Shown: piece after piece, positions 24,301 through 32,708 of the stretch
How the letters are laid out: each line of letters opens with the position of its first letter
Numbering within the stretch: the first letter of the stretch is position 1
Assembly: GCF_002775205.1 (NCBI RefSeq)
Contig: NC_036464.1
Span: 3,039,817 to 3,103,816 of the forward strand
Direction: 5' to 3'
DNA: 64,000 nt
Source of the DNA: Xiphophorus maculatus
Taxonomy: Eukaryota; Chordata; Actinopteri; Cyprinodontiformes; Poeciliidae
Notes under the pieces: model-generated
The model's database searches: none
Told to the model about the DNA's origin: nothing
What the model saw: the letters and a program-made list of their open reading frames with translations, nothing else
Position numbers and translations under genes: made by a program

Positions 24301-27019
24301 AGCTGCAGAACATTTCCAGGACCAGAGACTAAAGTCTCCGATCAGAGAAACTCATCCAGGCTTTAGTTTCTCTTTAGTGGCTTTGATTCCTGCAATCAGA
24401 ACCAATCAATCAGGCTCTAGTTCTGCTCTGCATCCCCACAACCAGAACCAAACATGGAGAAGCAGCATTCAGCTTCTATGCACCACTGATCTGGAACAAA
24501 CTTCCATATTAGTGAATGATGTCTGTCCTGATAGTGAGGACGGACAGCAGATCAGTTGTTGTCCATCCCAACCAGGGCAGTGAGGAACCACCAGGAGGTC
24601 CAGCGCTGCTGGCTGAGGAAAACATCTAAATATGTTTTAGGTTTATTGAGATCTGAGATCATGTGACATTATTCTATGACATTCTGCCCAAACACACCGT
24701 GGACCAGTCCTGCCTCTCCCGCCCCGTCCAGCCAACCTGCATCCCAGAACCGCCGTCCGTAGTACCGTGGCTGGACTGGCTGGAGGGCTCAGGGGACACG
24801 CTGTGTCCCAGACTTCCTGTGACCCCACTGGAGCTGGAGGACAATGTCCCCAGGGGTGCACCGTGATCCTGAGTCTCTTTCTGGTTCTTGGACATTCCTA
24901 GAACCAGCAGCTGGCACTCCTGGGCCAGCTGTTTATGGACTCCTCGAGCATCCGGTCTACAGCGCTGATCGCTGCTCTGAGTGTGAACTCCAGAAGACGA
25001 CTGATGGACAGTTTGTCCTTTGGAGGTCCATCTCCCTGGCGGACACTCTGCCCTCTGGCTGGATGCGTTTCTTCTGGGGACCTCGGGGCTGGATGCTGGT
25101 GACCCGTCCAGCAGATCATCATGCTGCCTCTGCTCCAGAACCAGAGGTCTATGGTCTCTGGTGTGTTGAGTCGACTGGTACCGGTGCAAGTTGGACCCAT
25201 CTTTAGATGGTGACGATGTCCGCATCAGTCGGGGGTCCAGTATGGGCAACCCAGAAGCGGGTACTTGATCCAACTTACTTAGCAAGGCAGGAGACACTGG
25301 TGGAGCTCTTTTGGACATCCCAGGAGAAATGCATCCTGGTTTCGTTTGAGGTACCAGTGTTTCTGGTTTCCGATTCTGGTTCCAGTTTTCCATCTGCATA
25401 GCCTCAAGGGGAGATTGCCAGAGAGGAGATTCTTTTGGGAACATCCCTGAATGTTTGGGACTCTCAGATCTTACAGAATCAGTGTCAGAGGGAGTCGGAG
25501 AGGGGGTCCATTTGTACCGTCTGTCTGCAGAACCAGCAGAAATTCTGTTGGACTCTCCAAGAACCTTACAATCCAGATCAGAGATGGAGTATGGAGAGAT
25601 GCTCCTCCTGTCACTGATGGGACTGTTTGCATCGCTGGTTCTGCTGCTACAGCGGGACGGATGGTACGGACTCCTACTGCGGGGATCACTGGAGCTGAAG
25701 CTCACAGGTTCTGCTGCAGGATGACTGGACCTGGTCCTGGTACCAATATCGTGGTAGGTGCTCCCGGCTTGGTGCTCAGTCCTAAAAGGAATCTCATGCT
25801 GAATGTCTGTGGGTCTTCCCGCAGGTAACGGGGGGTGAAATTTATTGGGCAACCTGTGACCGTCTTCATGAAGCCAGGACTTCTGTGGACTTTGAGTAGG
25901 ACCTTGGGGTCGGGCCATTGAGTAGAAAGATTCTCCCGTTTGAGCACATAAGCGGTCAGACGCAGGACTTCTAGGTAATCCATTCACTGAACCATGACAG
26001 AACCTTCGATCCATGTCCAGGAGCTCAGTTCTGGATGGTAGGGTCAGAGTACTGCGGGGCAGGACAGGTGATCCACCCAAAGACCGGCAGCGAGGAGCCT
26101 GAGAGGGTCGAGGTAAAGATGGATTGTGGCTCCCTGAAGCATGGCCTGCAAACCTACGTCTTAGTTCTGGAGACCCAAACTCCTCCAAGGCCCGGTGGGT
26201 AGCGTCTCTGGCCACTGCATCCATGGTTGCCTTCGATAAGCAGGGTTGCCCCCATGAGGAGTCCCTCCTCGGCTGCTGTTGGTGGCTGTTGCCATGTAAG
26301 GTTTCATCGCCATACCACATTGGGTCACTCATCCTCTTCTTCAGATGAGCAGCAAGCTGCTGCCCCTCTGATCTTCTGTTAGGATCCTGTTGGTGTCCAG
26401 CCATGCTGCTGACGCTGCTTTTCTCTATGTACCCAAAGGACACCAAAGACATCCGTCCATCTTCATCCACCGTCTCTGGGACCTCACAAGACCTGGGACG
26501 GGTGGTGTAGGTGGAGGGCACAGTCAGCCAGTGTGAGGATGTAGAAGATTGAAAGGAGGGATCAAAACTTTCATCCAAAGTTTCCTGATGGTGGAACTGG
26601 GCTGCAGAGGAGTGAGGATTCTGGAGCTGGAAGCTGACTGAATGCCTAGAAGAAGACTTAGGGGAGCAGTGGTTCGCCCTCGCCGAACGGCGCGGTATCT
26701 CCGGGGAAAGATCTGGACTCCGGTTGGGACTGGACTGGCTGGAGCTCCTTTGGGAGGTAGGGACGAGATCTGGACATTGCAGCATCAACTGGTTGGTTCC
26801 ACCATCGCCTCGGTCCAGGAACTTCTCGTCCTCTTCCGAAACGGACCGGACTTCCACGTAGAGGTGGAGAACTTTACCTGGCTGAGACATGGTGCCCACT
26901 TTAGCAACCTGCTCCTTCCTGCTAGCTAAATACGCAGCAGGCTGCTGAACTTCCATGAACCCAGAAGAACCCTGAAGCCTATGGTGTTTGGTGGAGAGAG
27001 CAGCAGGTCCATTGTCCAT
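30..27019 (-). CDS. psd: psd (EFA6A), ARF6 guanine-nucleotide exchange factor, 3' part missing
   Basis: The PSD/EFA6 family exchanges GDP for GTP on ARF6 at the plasma membrane through a Sec7 domain followed by PH and coiled-coil regions. Coding exons seen, in transcript order: 27019-24737, 23634-23526, 21182-20908, 20679-20411, 20344-20107, 20041-19842, 350-198 and 110-30. All junctions have GT donors and AG acceptors, and codon phase agrees across every junction. Recognisable PSD blocks are [44 protein letters not shown] and the Sec7 start ([17 protein letters not shown], then [20 protein letters not shown]). The rest of Sec7 and the PH domain lie left of base 1. The intron between 19842 and 350 is about 19.5 kb and full of transposons. 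An elongase lies head-to-head upstream, as ELOVL3 lies near PSD in mammals, which favours psd over psd2/3/4. The family is certain; the paralogue is probable. Confidence 0.88.
198..350 (-). CDS. psd: psd Sec7-domain exon (first)
   Basis: 153 bp. The acceptor is tcgtgtctccag and the donor GTCAGT. Read with the phase-2 carry-over from upstream it gives [19 protein letters not shown] and then [20 protein letters not shown] and [12 protein letters not shown], matching the N-terminal helices of the PSD Sec7 domain. It accepts the 'AG' left by either the 19842 donor or the candidate alternative exon at 17240. Confidence 0.88.
525..3768 (+). mobile_element. Non-LTR retrotransposon, Rex1/CR1-Jockey type, decayed
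   Basis: The element starts near an ATGGCGGCGCCC-type leader and ends with AATAAAG and a short tctaag-type tail. It encodes an arginine-rich stretch, an apurinic endonuclease ([21 protein letters not shown]) and a reverse transcriptase ([45 protein letters not shown]). It lies in the large psd intron, antisense to psd, starting about 175 bp upstream of the Sec7-exon acceptor. Its 3' end shares an AACGAAATTTCG...TGACAATAAA pattern with the LINE at 48.3-50.5 kb, so the two are probably the same clade. The clade name is a best guess from memory. Confidence 0.85.
893..3471 (+). pseudogene. Endonuclease/reverse transcriptase ORF of the LINE, disabled
   Basis: The endonuclease frame runs to about 1455, where a one-base loss after LDL moves the reading into another frame. 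Reading resumes from about 1528 and is cut by a TGA at 1789-1791, where Trp would be expected before MTKEV. The RT frame from 1792 ends at a premature TGA (3469-3471), just before a recognisable NSFFP continuation. The RT contains FADD in the catalytic box, an accepted variant of YADD. At least three disabling changes make this copy non-autonomous. Confidence 0.85.
3769..5605. other. psd intron sequence, no gene seen
   Basis: This stretch is rich in AGAACC/GGTTCT words (for example 3800-4250) and then becomes AT-rich. I found no exon with conserved peptide or splice pairing. A short imperfect direct repeat of ccagaaccatctgcagaacct is present at 4505-4550. Confidence 0.6.
6609..10391 (-). CDS. 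L1 ORF2 protein: endonuclease-reverse transcriptase
   Basis: 1260 residues without interruption, close to the usual L1 ORF2 length. The N-terminus is an apurinic-type endonuclease ([37 protein letters not shown]). The reverse transcriptase lies around residues 480-780 ([51 protein letters not shown]). The C-terminus carries a [18 protein letters not shown] zinc-knuckle-like motif. The enzyme nicks DNA and copies its own RNA at the nick. The RT box is FADD, common in L1 relatives. The frame is intact, so the protein could still be made if the element is transcribed. Confidence 0.9.
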   Translation of the reverse strand: MSSRLIKLVSNNINGLHSPVKRQKVLSKFKRDKTQIVLLQETHLPDSEHVKLNKMGFKHVFFSSHSSGRRRGVAILLSGTLNYEHISEYKDKEGRYIMITGRIDGTMTTILNIYIPPGSDWSLYRQVLEIATTRSQGTLICGGDFNILLNTKFDSSSGKGDGRNIGKRMGHLMDDLGLVDVWREHHPTNREYTHFSHPHNLYSRLDYILTFKNDLSKIKTCEIGPCTISDHNPVYADICLNRKNRSTLWRMNTNILNYPNIKENLKKEIENYLAQNDNEEVSPGILWDAMKAVIRGKIISISTHLKKENIQKRKYLEDKLLKLQHEHSVTMNDSIKSDMVKFKKELDDLNMVEVQKKIIFNKQQYCDVGGKSLKLLSYKLRKQQAERTIHKIRNPLDGQLETEEEKIQQCFQNYYRKLYSQTHVDNNQEVNTFLSKLELPTVTEEQNKLLVSTITSEEIHSAIKRLKGGKMAGSDGFGPEWYKIMQDHLTPTLQKTFNWVMKGKIVPPSWKEAIISIIKKEGKDNLNCSNYRPISVLNIDYKLFTSIISKRLETILPGLIHNDQTGFIKHRQTQDNIRKVLHIMNQVHRQKIETLVLSLDAEKAYDSVRWSFLYQVLERFGFDKSIINTISGLYDKPTAKIKINGDLTESFILERGTRQGCCLSPLLFALFIEPLSQWIRQRRDIIGIRTIGGEQKLALFADDLLLVMSHPNLVLPKLMKILSDFGLYSGYKVNVNKTQVLTVNYDPPAEIKNCYKWESEADSLRYLGVVIHRDPNEMFEANYAPLNIAIKSDIQRWNAIPFLDLHSRIESVKLNILPRFLYLFQSLPVPVPSKQFVEWDKMLSKYIWKGKKARVKYKTLQLKKEKGGCGLPCLREYFCAAQLRPLICLCCPDYTAGWKNVEGETVKTMPIKAIIADTKLQSKINLADEPISQVMISAWNEAIRICGLENASKLLRWCAYDSDFLPNQHDDRFKKWISKGLTNYYSFVHKGTFQCFETLKRKHDLCADDFFRFLQVRNYFNKELKVHLHNLRFVETFILLTKSKPGKTISRLYDAILRCKKDSTDYIKVKWEKEASLTISEDDWGHICKIPWTTTRSKVWREFCWKNIIKFFITPKQKRYQGRGFTCWRCGRDDANHFHIFWDCQTIQQYWSQIHNHLQNIFTANFPLTFECIFLCNIPVDKLNHNDQKLLFILLAGSKKALTRKWLKREPPTTDDWINVVKEIYVLERLSFSINVQRDTFYKIWSKWTEYVKPVVSDFS
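10710..11600 (-). pseudogene. L1 ORF1 RNA-binding protein, one in-frame stop
   Basis: A frame of 296 codons runs from ATG at 11600 to the stop at 10710, broken by a single TGA at 11043-11045. The N-terminal ~90 residues form a coiled coil ([20 protein letters not shown]), followed by an RRM-like part ([33 protein letters not shown]) and a C-terminal domain after the stop ([20 protein letters not shown]). This is the L1 ORF1p (Transposase_22) layout, an RNA chaperone that trimerises. Only one base separates this copy from an open ORF1, so it is either freshly dead or reads through at low level. Confidence 0.82.
11915..15604. other. hAT interior right of the L1, no gene seen
   Basis: AT-rich non-coding sequence with only short frames and no family motif. 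It is the right-hand part of the 5614-15604 element. Its last ~400 bases match the right end of the 21965-23475 element. Confidence 0.55.
15613..17239. other. psd intron sequence, no gene seen
   Basis: The first half is AT-rich. The second half is dense in CAGAACC/GGTTCTG words, and a ~90-bp stretch around 16755-16870 is imperfectly tandemly repeated (aaccaaacccaaacagac..gagaggagtcagagct). No exon was recognised. Confidence 0.5.
17240..17316 (-). CDS. psd: Candidate alternative first coding exon of psd
   Basis: ATG at 17316-17314 opens a short frame, [20 protein letters not shown] then YPAVY, which ends in phase 2 (TAC AG) at a good donor, GTGAGC. The exon at 19842 also ends in phase 2 with 'AG', so both would splice in frame into the first Sec7 exon at 350. 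Just upstream of the ATG are a GGGCGGGGCC GC box and an ATTGGCC (reverse CCAAT) motif, as expected of a TATA-less promoter. Short isoforms starting near Sec7 are known for EFA6 proteins. No homologous peptide is known to me, so this is inference. Confidence 0.4.
17325..17375 (-). promoter_or_regulatory. Possible internal psd promoter (GC box and CCAAT box)
   Basis: On the minus strand, ATTGGCCGCTGAG and GGGCGGGGCC lie within about 50 bases upstream of the ATG of the candidate short-isoform exon. There is no TATA box. Supported only by motif content and position. Confidence 0.3.
18133..18206. repeat. (GT)n microsatellite
   Basis: About 74 bases of uninterrupted GT in the psd intron, within 100 bp of a second GT array. 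Confidence 0.97.
18303..18380. repeat. (GT)n microsatellite
   Basis: About 78 bases of perfect GT. Together with the array at 18133-18206 it makes a paired polymorphic locus in the psd intron. Confidence 0.97.
19305..19374 (-). tRNA. tRNA-like sequence, probably a pseudogene
   Basis: On the minus strand a clear Pol III B box (GGTTCGATTCC) is followed by a 3' strand, CCGCCGG, that can pair with CCGGCGT about 60 bases upstream. The T arm is mostly paired, but the D arm is poor and the anticodon stem does not fold cleanly. It is shorter than a normal tRNA. It could be a decayed tRNA or a tRNA-derived SINE head. Confidence 0.3.
19842..20041 (-). CDS. psd: psd internal exon before the long intron
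   Basis: 200 bp. The acceptor is tctctgtccag and the donor GTGAGT. It enters in phase 0 and leaves in phase 2. The peptide begins [20 protein letters not shown] and continues to [20 protein letters not shown]. The serine/arginine-rich content suggests a regulated linker before Sec7. I see no close match in human PSD from memory, so assignment rests on phase and position. Confidence 0.7.
20107..20344 (-). CDS. psd: psd internal exon with the [10 protein letters not shown] block
   Basis: 238 bp, donor GTAGGC, entering in phase 2. The sequence [20 protein letters not shown] then [12 protein letters not shown], ending in a [13 protein letters not shown] segment, matches a conserved linker of human PSD and PSD3 (..[17 protein letters not shown].., ..FTFELP..). 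Confidence 0.87.
20411..20679 (-). CDS. psd: psd internal acidic exon
   Basis: 269 bp, acceptor ccccctgcag, donor GTGAGG. It begins [19 protein letters not shown], continuing DLDE from the previous exon as human PSD does (DIDEV..EREEAD). A strongly acidic run ([11 protein letters not shown]) matches the acidic stretch of human PSD. Leaves in phase 2. Confidence 0.85.
20908..21182 (-). CDS. psd: psd internal exon with the [18 protein letters not shown] block
   Basis: 275 bp, acceptor cttcctgcag, donor GTGAAC. The motif [20 protein letters not shown] is nearly identical to human PSD. The donor region is copied 78 bp further into the intron, allowing an in-frame extended form (see findings). 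Confidence 0.9.
21290..21487. repeat. 21-bp minisatellite
   Basis: Roughly nine units of the type gaatgggtcccatcagggaca, with variants, in a psd intron. The unit is a multiple of three, so it reads as an open MGPILSL-type repeat on the minus strand; there is no sign that it is translated. Confidence 0.9.
21965..23475. mobile_element. hAT-type DNA transposon, 1.5 kb, with exact 8-bp target duplication
   Basis: The termini are CAGTGGTGGGAAGTAA and TTTCTCCACCACTG, flanked by an exact 8-bp duplication CTGGTTCT (21957-21964 and 23476-23483), the hAT hallmark. Only the first exon of a transposase (BED zinc finger) remains. It lies in a psd intron, and its right edge is about 50 bp from the donor of the exon at 23526. 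Confidence 0.9.
22320..22505 (+). pseudogene. BED zinc-finger exon of a hAT transposase (remnant)
   Basis: ATG at 22320 opens [19 protein letters not shown] then [40 protein letters not shown] and HIE, ending at a good donor (GAG|GTAAGT). The C-x2-C...H pattern with SNLKKHIE is the BED finger of ZBED/hAT transposases, which binds the transposon ends. The catalytic exons are missing, so this is a remnant of a spliced transposase. Confidence 0.8.
23526..23634 (-). CDS. psd: psd internal exon with the IARAKWDF block
   Basis: 109 bp, acceptor tctcctgcag, donor GTAAGA, entering in phase 0. [18 protein letters not shown] aligns with SSHAQRIARAKWEFFYGS of human PSD, a block also found in PSD3 (SVAKAKYEFLFG). 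Confidence 0.9.
23876..24560 (+). mobile_element. Degraded L2-type LINE fragment
   Basis: It matches the L2 copy at 44398-45537 (GVPQGSIL.., 'tacacagctctacattatgac', 'tgacctttgaccccatccaatc', 'agttatagatctagagtca'). Many frameshifts and deletions. It lies in the psd intron between 23634 and 24737. Confidence 0.8.
24737..27019 (-). CDS. psd: psd large N-terminal coding exon
   Basis: 761 codons from ATG at 27019 to donor CAG|GTTGGC (phase 0, matching the next exon). The exon itself starts at 27032 after a ctcgctgcag acceptor, so the ATG is 13 bases into an internal exon and the 5' UTR is spliced. The protein is Ser/Pro/Arg-rich and probably disordered, like the N-terminus of EFA6 proteins. A more ordered-looking start reads [21 protein letters not shown] cannot align most of it to mammalian PSD from memory; assignment rests on frame, phase and position. 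Confidence 0.8.
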
Positions 27020-27237
27020 CAGCTCCTACAACCTGCAGCGAGAAAAACAAACCGAAGGAAAATCCGTCAACATCTCAACTCATCAAGTCATTGAGCTCAA
27101 AGTTCTCCGTGTTTGAGACTGAACTAAAATATGTTCTTTAGACCCAGACCTAGACTTCTAATGTCTTAACTAGTGGTTCAAATCCACATGGACCACAGGT
27201 TGGACATCGCAGCTGCTTCTCAGATCCTTCACTTATT

Positions 27238-27412
27238 CACTCTCACTTCCTGTCCAGATCCCTCACTTCCTGTCCACATCCTTCACTTCCTGTCCACATC
27301 CTTCACTTTCTGTCCACATCCTTCACTTCCTGTCCAGATCCCTCATTTCCTGTGCAGATCTCTCACTTCCTGTCCAGATCCCTCACTTCCTGTCCAGATA
27401 CTTTGATTTGAC
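27238..27412. repeat. ~20-bp minisatellite carrying ETS-like sites
   Basis: About eight or nine units of tcacttcctgtccagatccc, with variants, just 5' of the psd coding exon. Each unit holds CACTTCCTG, the complement of CAGGAAGTG, an ETS-type site. Confidence 0.9.
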
Positions 27413-27743
27413 TGACAGGAAGGAAAGCTTATTGTTAACTTTATTTCCTGTGTGACGTCAGAGTCGACGCGTTCTTATCAGACGCTGACCTCTGACCCTG
27501 GCTTACAGCCATACAGGTCCCTGACCATTGAGACGGGCCGGAGGTCCAAACCTTCAAGAAACAGGAAGGTGAGGAGTTCAACTCTCCTTAGAATGGTCAG
27601 GTACATGAACTGGACTCAAACCGGGTCAAACCAGAACCAAGGTCCAAACAACAAATGGAACCCTTAAGGTGGACTGCAGAGTTCAGACCACCTTAAGAGA
27701 CACCAGGAAGGTTTGGATCCCAGGAGGAGCAGAAGATTTTCAC

Positions 27744-27758
27744 TGTGTGTGTGTGTGT

Positions 27759-27803
<45 letters not shown>

Positions 27804-27808
27804 TGTGT
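27744..27808. repeat. (GT)n microsatellite
   Basis: A GT run with one GGG interruption, followed at 27911-27950 by an imperfect CA run. In the psd 5' region. Confidence 0.95.
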
Positions 27809-27988
27809 ACTCTTGGTCTGATAAGCAGTTAGCCCTACTTTTCTTGGACTCTGCTAATAGGATTCCCTCACCACCCCCTCCTCCTCCCAGCATGCATCAT
27901 TCAGGGGCTGACACACACACACCCCTACACACACACACACATACACACACCCCTTCGCATGGAGACACACAGGCAGCTGTAACCTTAC

Positions 27989-28011
27989 CTGAGTGTCCTC
28001 TGTCCTCACTG
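27989..28011 (-). other. psd: Possible small 5' UTR exon of psd
   Basis: On the minus strand an acceptor-like cactgcag and a donor CTCAG|GTAAGG enclose about 23 bases. Position suits an untranslated psd exon. Splice motifs are the only support. Confidence 0.25.
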
Positions 28012-28448
28012 CTGCAGTGACGTCTCCTGTGTTGCCGTGGTAACCTCCGTTTCCTCCTTCCTCTCCTCAGTAACCTAGTCTTTCTCGTCCTCTTCGCACT
28101 CCTCTTCCTCGCTGAACACTTGTTGTCTGCAGCAGAGCCGGCTCATCGTGGATTTACAGACTCCTCCTCTTCCTCCAGAAGCTGCTAGCTCCGCCCACCT
28201 TCGAACCAGCCAATGAGCAACTGGGTTGGCTGCTTCAGCCAATGACTGGGTGGAGGGGGCGGGGCTACAGACCTGATCAGGAAACACAAACACTCTGATC
28301 AATGAACCGTGATGTCACTGTGCTGCATTCTGATTGGCTGAGGCCGGCAGAACCAATCAGATGCAAGCTGGCACCAATCAAACCAAACCGAGTCCCTGAT
28401 TGGTCAGAACGAGACACTACCAACCACACCAGCAGAAAGCAAGCTTAC

Positions 28449-28484
28449 CTGAGATGAGCTGAGGTCAGAGGTCACTGAAGAAAG
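28449..28484 (-). other. psd: Possible 5' UTR exon of psd
   Basis: 36 bases on the minus strand between a pyrimidine-rich acceptor (gctttcacttccag) and a strong donor, CTCAG|GTAAGC. It is non-coding and lies between the putative first exon at 30.06-30.3 kb and the first coding exon. Confidence 0.35.
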
Positions 28485-30056
28485 CTGGAAGTGAAAGCAG
28501 ATGTCAGGTTGGAGGCTGCTGGTTTCTGTAGAACATCTGATCCCAGATTAACTTTCTCACCGGGGTCACCAGGGTCACCTGGAGCTGCCAGTGTACTCTG
28601 GTTACTATGGTGACTCCCTCCTTTCAGGCGCAGCAGGGGCTCATTTGGTTCTGATTGGTTCTTCTGGACCGTAGTTGAGTCATTGCCGTTTGGACCGTTA
28701 TTCCCTCTGGTCCTGTATGCTTACTTTCACCCAGTTGTTATGACACGTAACCATAGCAACAAAGTATGCCGTTATATTTTTACATCTGCTTATCAAAAAC
28801 TGAAATTACACCTGAACTTTGACCCCAGATCCTGAGGAGCTTCACGGATGCAGAGAGACGAAGGACGTTAAAAACCATCTCTAACATTTTTCTATCCACA
28901 CAGATTTAAAGAGGAGCAGCAAAAGCAAAGGAGGTGGATCAGCAGGAATATGGTTTCTGCTGTCAGAGCCTTTTTCTGATTCGCTGCAGCACTGACTGCT
29001 ACAGGAGATCCTTCCTGCCCACAGCATCACCATCCACACCGACTCTTAAAGTTGACACGAGATAATTTACCTTTGGGGTAAACAAAGAATTGATCAAATA
29101 AATAGAATAAAAGCTGAAACTAAAACTTTAACAGAAATTTCCCCCCAAAAATTAAGTTGAATATTGGACAATTAAAAAACAACACAGTAAAAGATTTAAA
29201 GAGGAATAACAAATAACTGTAGCATCACCTGAACTAATGATAATTCAGGTGAAATGAGTGAGAGCAGCAGCAGGTGAGGTGAGGAAGAGGAGGAGCAGCC
29301 TCAGCTCTTCCTCTGACTGGACCCTGAAACCAGCTGAGCATTATGATCAGAACCAGTCTTCATTAAACACTTCCTGTGGTCATCAGCAGCTCGTCTCTGA
29401 TTGGCTGAGATCGGACTCGGCGTGTATTGATCTGACTCGAACTGTCCTCTAAAGGTCACTGGACCTCCTGCATCCCAGAACCAGGAGGATGGAGCCGGTC
29501 CAGTTCCGCGTCTTTTTATAAATACCATCTGTCTTATTTGTTCATTCATTGTTTTAAATACTATTTTAAAGACGAAGCTCCTCTTTATGGACCATTAAAC
29601 ATTCGTTTCTGTCGCTTCTCAGCTGGATTCGGGAGCAAACATCTCCTTTCAGAAACTGAGCTTTTTATTGTTTTACAGTAATATTCGGAACCGAGCTGCA
29701 CTATGTGTGCTGTTTGACATTATTCTGTTTAATAAAAGTGTGTTTTATGATTCGGCTGGCAGTTGATCTCTGAATGCTCAACTTTAATGCGGACCTTTCC
29801 AGGATCTCCTGGTCGCTGCTGGAGGCGCTCAGCAGGGTGGACCGTCTCTTCAACAACACCAGGGTTTGGAAAAGTGGAAACGTTACTTCCAGAAAAAGTT
29901 CTTTAGTGCAGTTAAATCAGCGCCGAATTGTTCCGGAACAACTTTTATACCGACCCAGACTGAACCGGAGTTCTGCCGCAGGTTTAATCTAGTAAACACG
30001 AGAATAAACTGAAATCTTGACGTTTTTTAACCGAGTTCCGCGCAGCGGTGTCTTAC
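28485..30056. other. psd 5' intron, no further gene seen
   Basis: AT-rich non-coding sequence. No exon with conserved peptide, and no transposon I could name. Confidence 0.5.
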
Positions 30057-30420
30057 CTCCAGCAGCGGACAGAAGCTGGGGGCTCAGCGGCTCTCAGCGG
30101 CCCCTGGAAGAGCACAGAAGTGCGGACCTGGACTCGCCCTGCAGGTCCATCCCCGATACTGGTGTCGGTACCGCTCAGAGAGGGCAGCTGGGGCAGTAAC
30201 GGTAATCTGCGTTGCCCCGCGGGGAGAGAGAGCAGAAACCGGGCTGGGAGCGGGAGGACGGCCCGCTGGTTCCGTTAGGCGCCCCGCTGGCCCTCCGCTT
30301 CACGCTCTGTAATTTTTATTTGATTTTATTGATATTTTCCAGGCAGCTGCTGCACTTTAGTTTACCTTCTCCACGGTGACTTCAACTTCCGCATCGTTTG
30401 AGTGACGTAACGTAACGTCA
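30057..30420 (-). promoter_or_regulatory. psd: psd first exon and CpG-rich promoter
   Basis: On the minus strand a CpG-rich stretch (30057-30300) ends in a consensus donor, CTGGAG|GTAAGA, at 30057, as expected of a non-coding first exon. Further upstream, 30403-30420 reads TGACGTAACGTAACGTCA, a palindromic pair of CRE half-sites. The divergent elongase promoter is about 2.5 kb away. Confidence 0.5.
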
Positions 30421-32708
30421 GGCTGGAACAACCAATCAGAGAACAGAATTTTTTTTTTTTACAGAGAATTGAATTTTTGTTTAGAAAACTGATTCCTGAA
30501 CAAAAAGTTACGAAACATTTGATTGTTTTCAGGAAGCAGTTCAGAATTTATTAAAAATTAAGATGTTTGGATTCATAACAGGTTAATAATTCATATTTAA
30601 CTTAAATCCGCCTATAAAAGTGATCCTGGTGGTTTTTCTATGATCTGAATCTGGATTATATTATAATAATTATAAATAATAATTATTATTTTCCTCCTGC
30701 AGCCCAGCCTTCAGAAAGCTGCAGTTCCTGCTGAGCTCCAGCAGGGGGCGCTCACCGTTCCTTCAGGATCTGGCTGGTTTTACGTAGAAGATCTTCAACA
30801 CGATGATGATGATTAATATAATAATAAAATGAAACATATAGAATAGAATAGAATAGAATTACTTTATTCATCCCAGCAGGGAAATTATTTCGCTGTTACA
30901 GCATAGAGACAAGACACAATAACAACCACTGAGTAGTAGTTGTAGACAAAATAAAAATATAGGTGTTAAAATTGTGCGATCTACAAAGTAAAATAAATAA
31001 AACAAATAACTTTATACATAAATGGGTAAAATAAAAAATAATGTGTGCCTTTTAATATAAACAAACACTACCATTTTATTAACGTGCAAAAATATATTGA
31101 AATATTTAATAGTAAAGGGTCAGTTACAGCAAAAAGTAAAAATATAACATCTGCTTATGAGATAAAGTTAAATTTCTGATTATTAAAATGAAGAGGAAGC
31201 GTATGTTTCTGTCAGATTCTTTGAAATTATTAAATGAGTTTGTTTTTTTTTTACTCCATTTCATCTTGTGGACGTCATATTTTGTTAGAGTTATACTTAT
31301 ATTTATTATATATTTAATTTGAAGAAAAGCCTGAATTGTTATGACAAAATAAAACTTTATCTTGTTTACAGTGAAGAGCAGAAGTTTTCTGGGAATGTGT
31401 TTTTCTGTTCCTGTCCGGATCTCATCTGCAGCCGGTTCTGGTTCTGGGAGAAAAAGATCCGAATGGGAGCAGCTTGTGACCGAAGAGACACAACAGAGAA
31501 TTGTTTAAGTTTCTCCTCTTCTACTTCTCTCTTGATCTCTGAGAAGAAAGGATTTTCCTTTTACTCCAATTTCCTAAATAAAATGTGCAGAATTTCTCTC
31601 AGTGTTTCACTGTTGGCTCATAAGGAAATTATTTTACAATTAAGAACACGGAATATTTGCAATTTTGATCAAATCATTTTCTTTCCAAATTTTTCTGTCA
31701 GGATTTTTTGCAGATTCAACCCAAATGTCATCATCAGAACCTCGGCTGGCTGACCTGGGGTCACCTGGGGTCACCTGGGGTCACCTGGGGGTCACCGGGT
31801 CACCGCAGCACATCATTCCAGCTTTCTGGTCAGGCTCCTGGTTCTGCAGCCCGACCAGAACCAGCACCAGAACCCCATCGCTGTGAATCTGGTTCCTGAT
31901 TGCCTGCCTGTCCAGGAAGTGGTCACCCCATCTGGCAGGGAACGTCTCCAGGTTTTCAGCAGGGGGTCCAAGCTGAGGTCCGGGGGCCAGGTGTGGCCCA
32001 TGGAAGGATCTCAGACCCAAACAACAGAACAGAACCTTTAAAATCTGCATTTTAATGAACAATAAAGTACCACAATCTGCTTTTATGAAATATAAATTAT
32101 ATTTAATGTTTCCCTATTTATAAAAGAAAACTATGAAATGAACTCATAACTTCCTCTGCCTGGTTCTGGTCGGTGTTCTGGAGCTTCCTGCCCGATCCGA
32201 AGGATTAAAAACCTCGACTGACTCAGAATCAACATCAACCTTCAGGTATCAGAGTTTCTTCTGATCATTCACTGCACCAATAATCAATATTGATCACAGA
32301 TTAAGAGTTCTGCTGGCCTGAACGCTCCGATGTTCTGAGTGTTTCCAGAGTTCACGGCGTTCCTGCTGGGAATGTTGCCTCCGGGTTCATCCTGCGCACT
32401 CGGCGTACCTCAGCCTGCTCTTCCTGTTCATCTGATCATGTGACTGTTTACCTGACCTCTGACCCGGTGGGTCGGTGCCGCTGTGCCTGGTTCTGGTCGG
32501 ACCCAGCTGGACCGCAGCGAGGCGACCTGTTGCCTGGAGACGCCTGGTTAAGCGTCTCTCCAGGTGAGATGGAGGTGCCGCTCTGTCGTCCTGGAAACGT
32601 GTGGAACATTTCAGAACCACCGACCGGACCTCCAGTTTTATCTGCTGACCCTTTGAGGCCCCCGGCCCCCATGTTGGACACCATGGTATACAAACATGAA
32701 AGTTGAAA
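30335..32708. other. Intergenic spacer between psd and the elongase
   Basis: AT-rich. A LINE 3'-end-like tract (gaatagaatagaatagaat followed by 'actttattcatcccag') lies at 30838-30905 in minus orientation. A short direct repeat of ggtcacctgg lies at 31754-31806. No coding exon was recognised. Confidence 0.5.
30838..30905 (-). mobile_element. LINE 3'-end fragment (fish CR1/Rex-like tail)
   Basis: The (GAATA)n run followed by ttactttattcatcccagca and 'gaaattatttcgctgttacagca' resembles the reverse complement of 3' ends of common fish LINEs. Recognised from memory only. Confidence 0.4.

Noticed and set aside
28075-28163. Small acidic peptide frame on the minus strand (MSRLCCRQQVF..EEDEKD) near psd 5' exons
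   Set aside because: No splice pairing into psd in frame, no known family, and the acidic run reflects a tcctcttc-type simple repeat.
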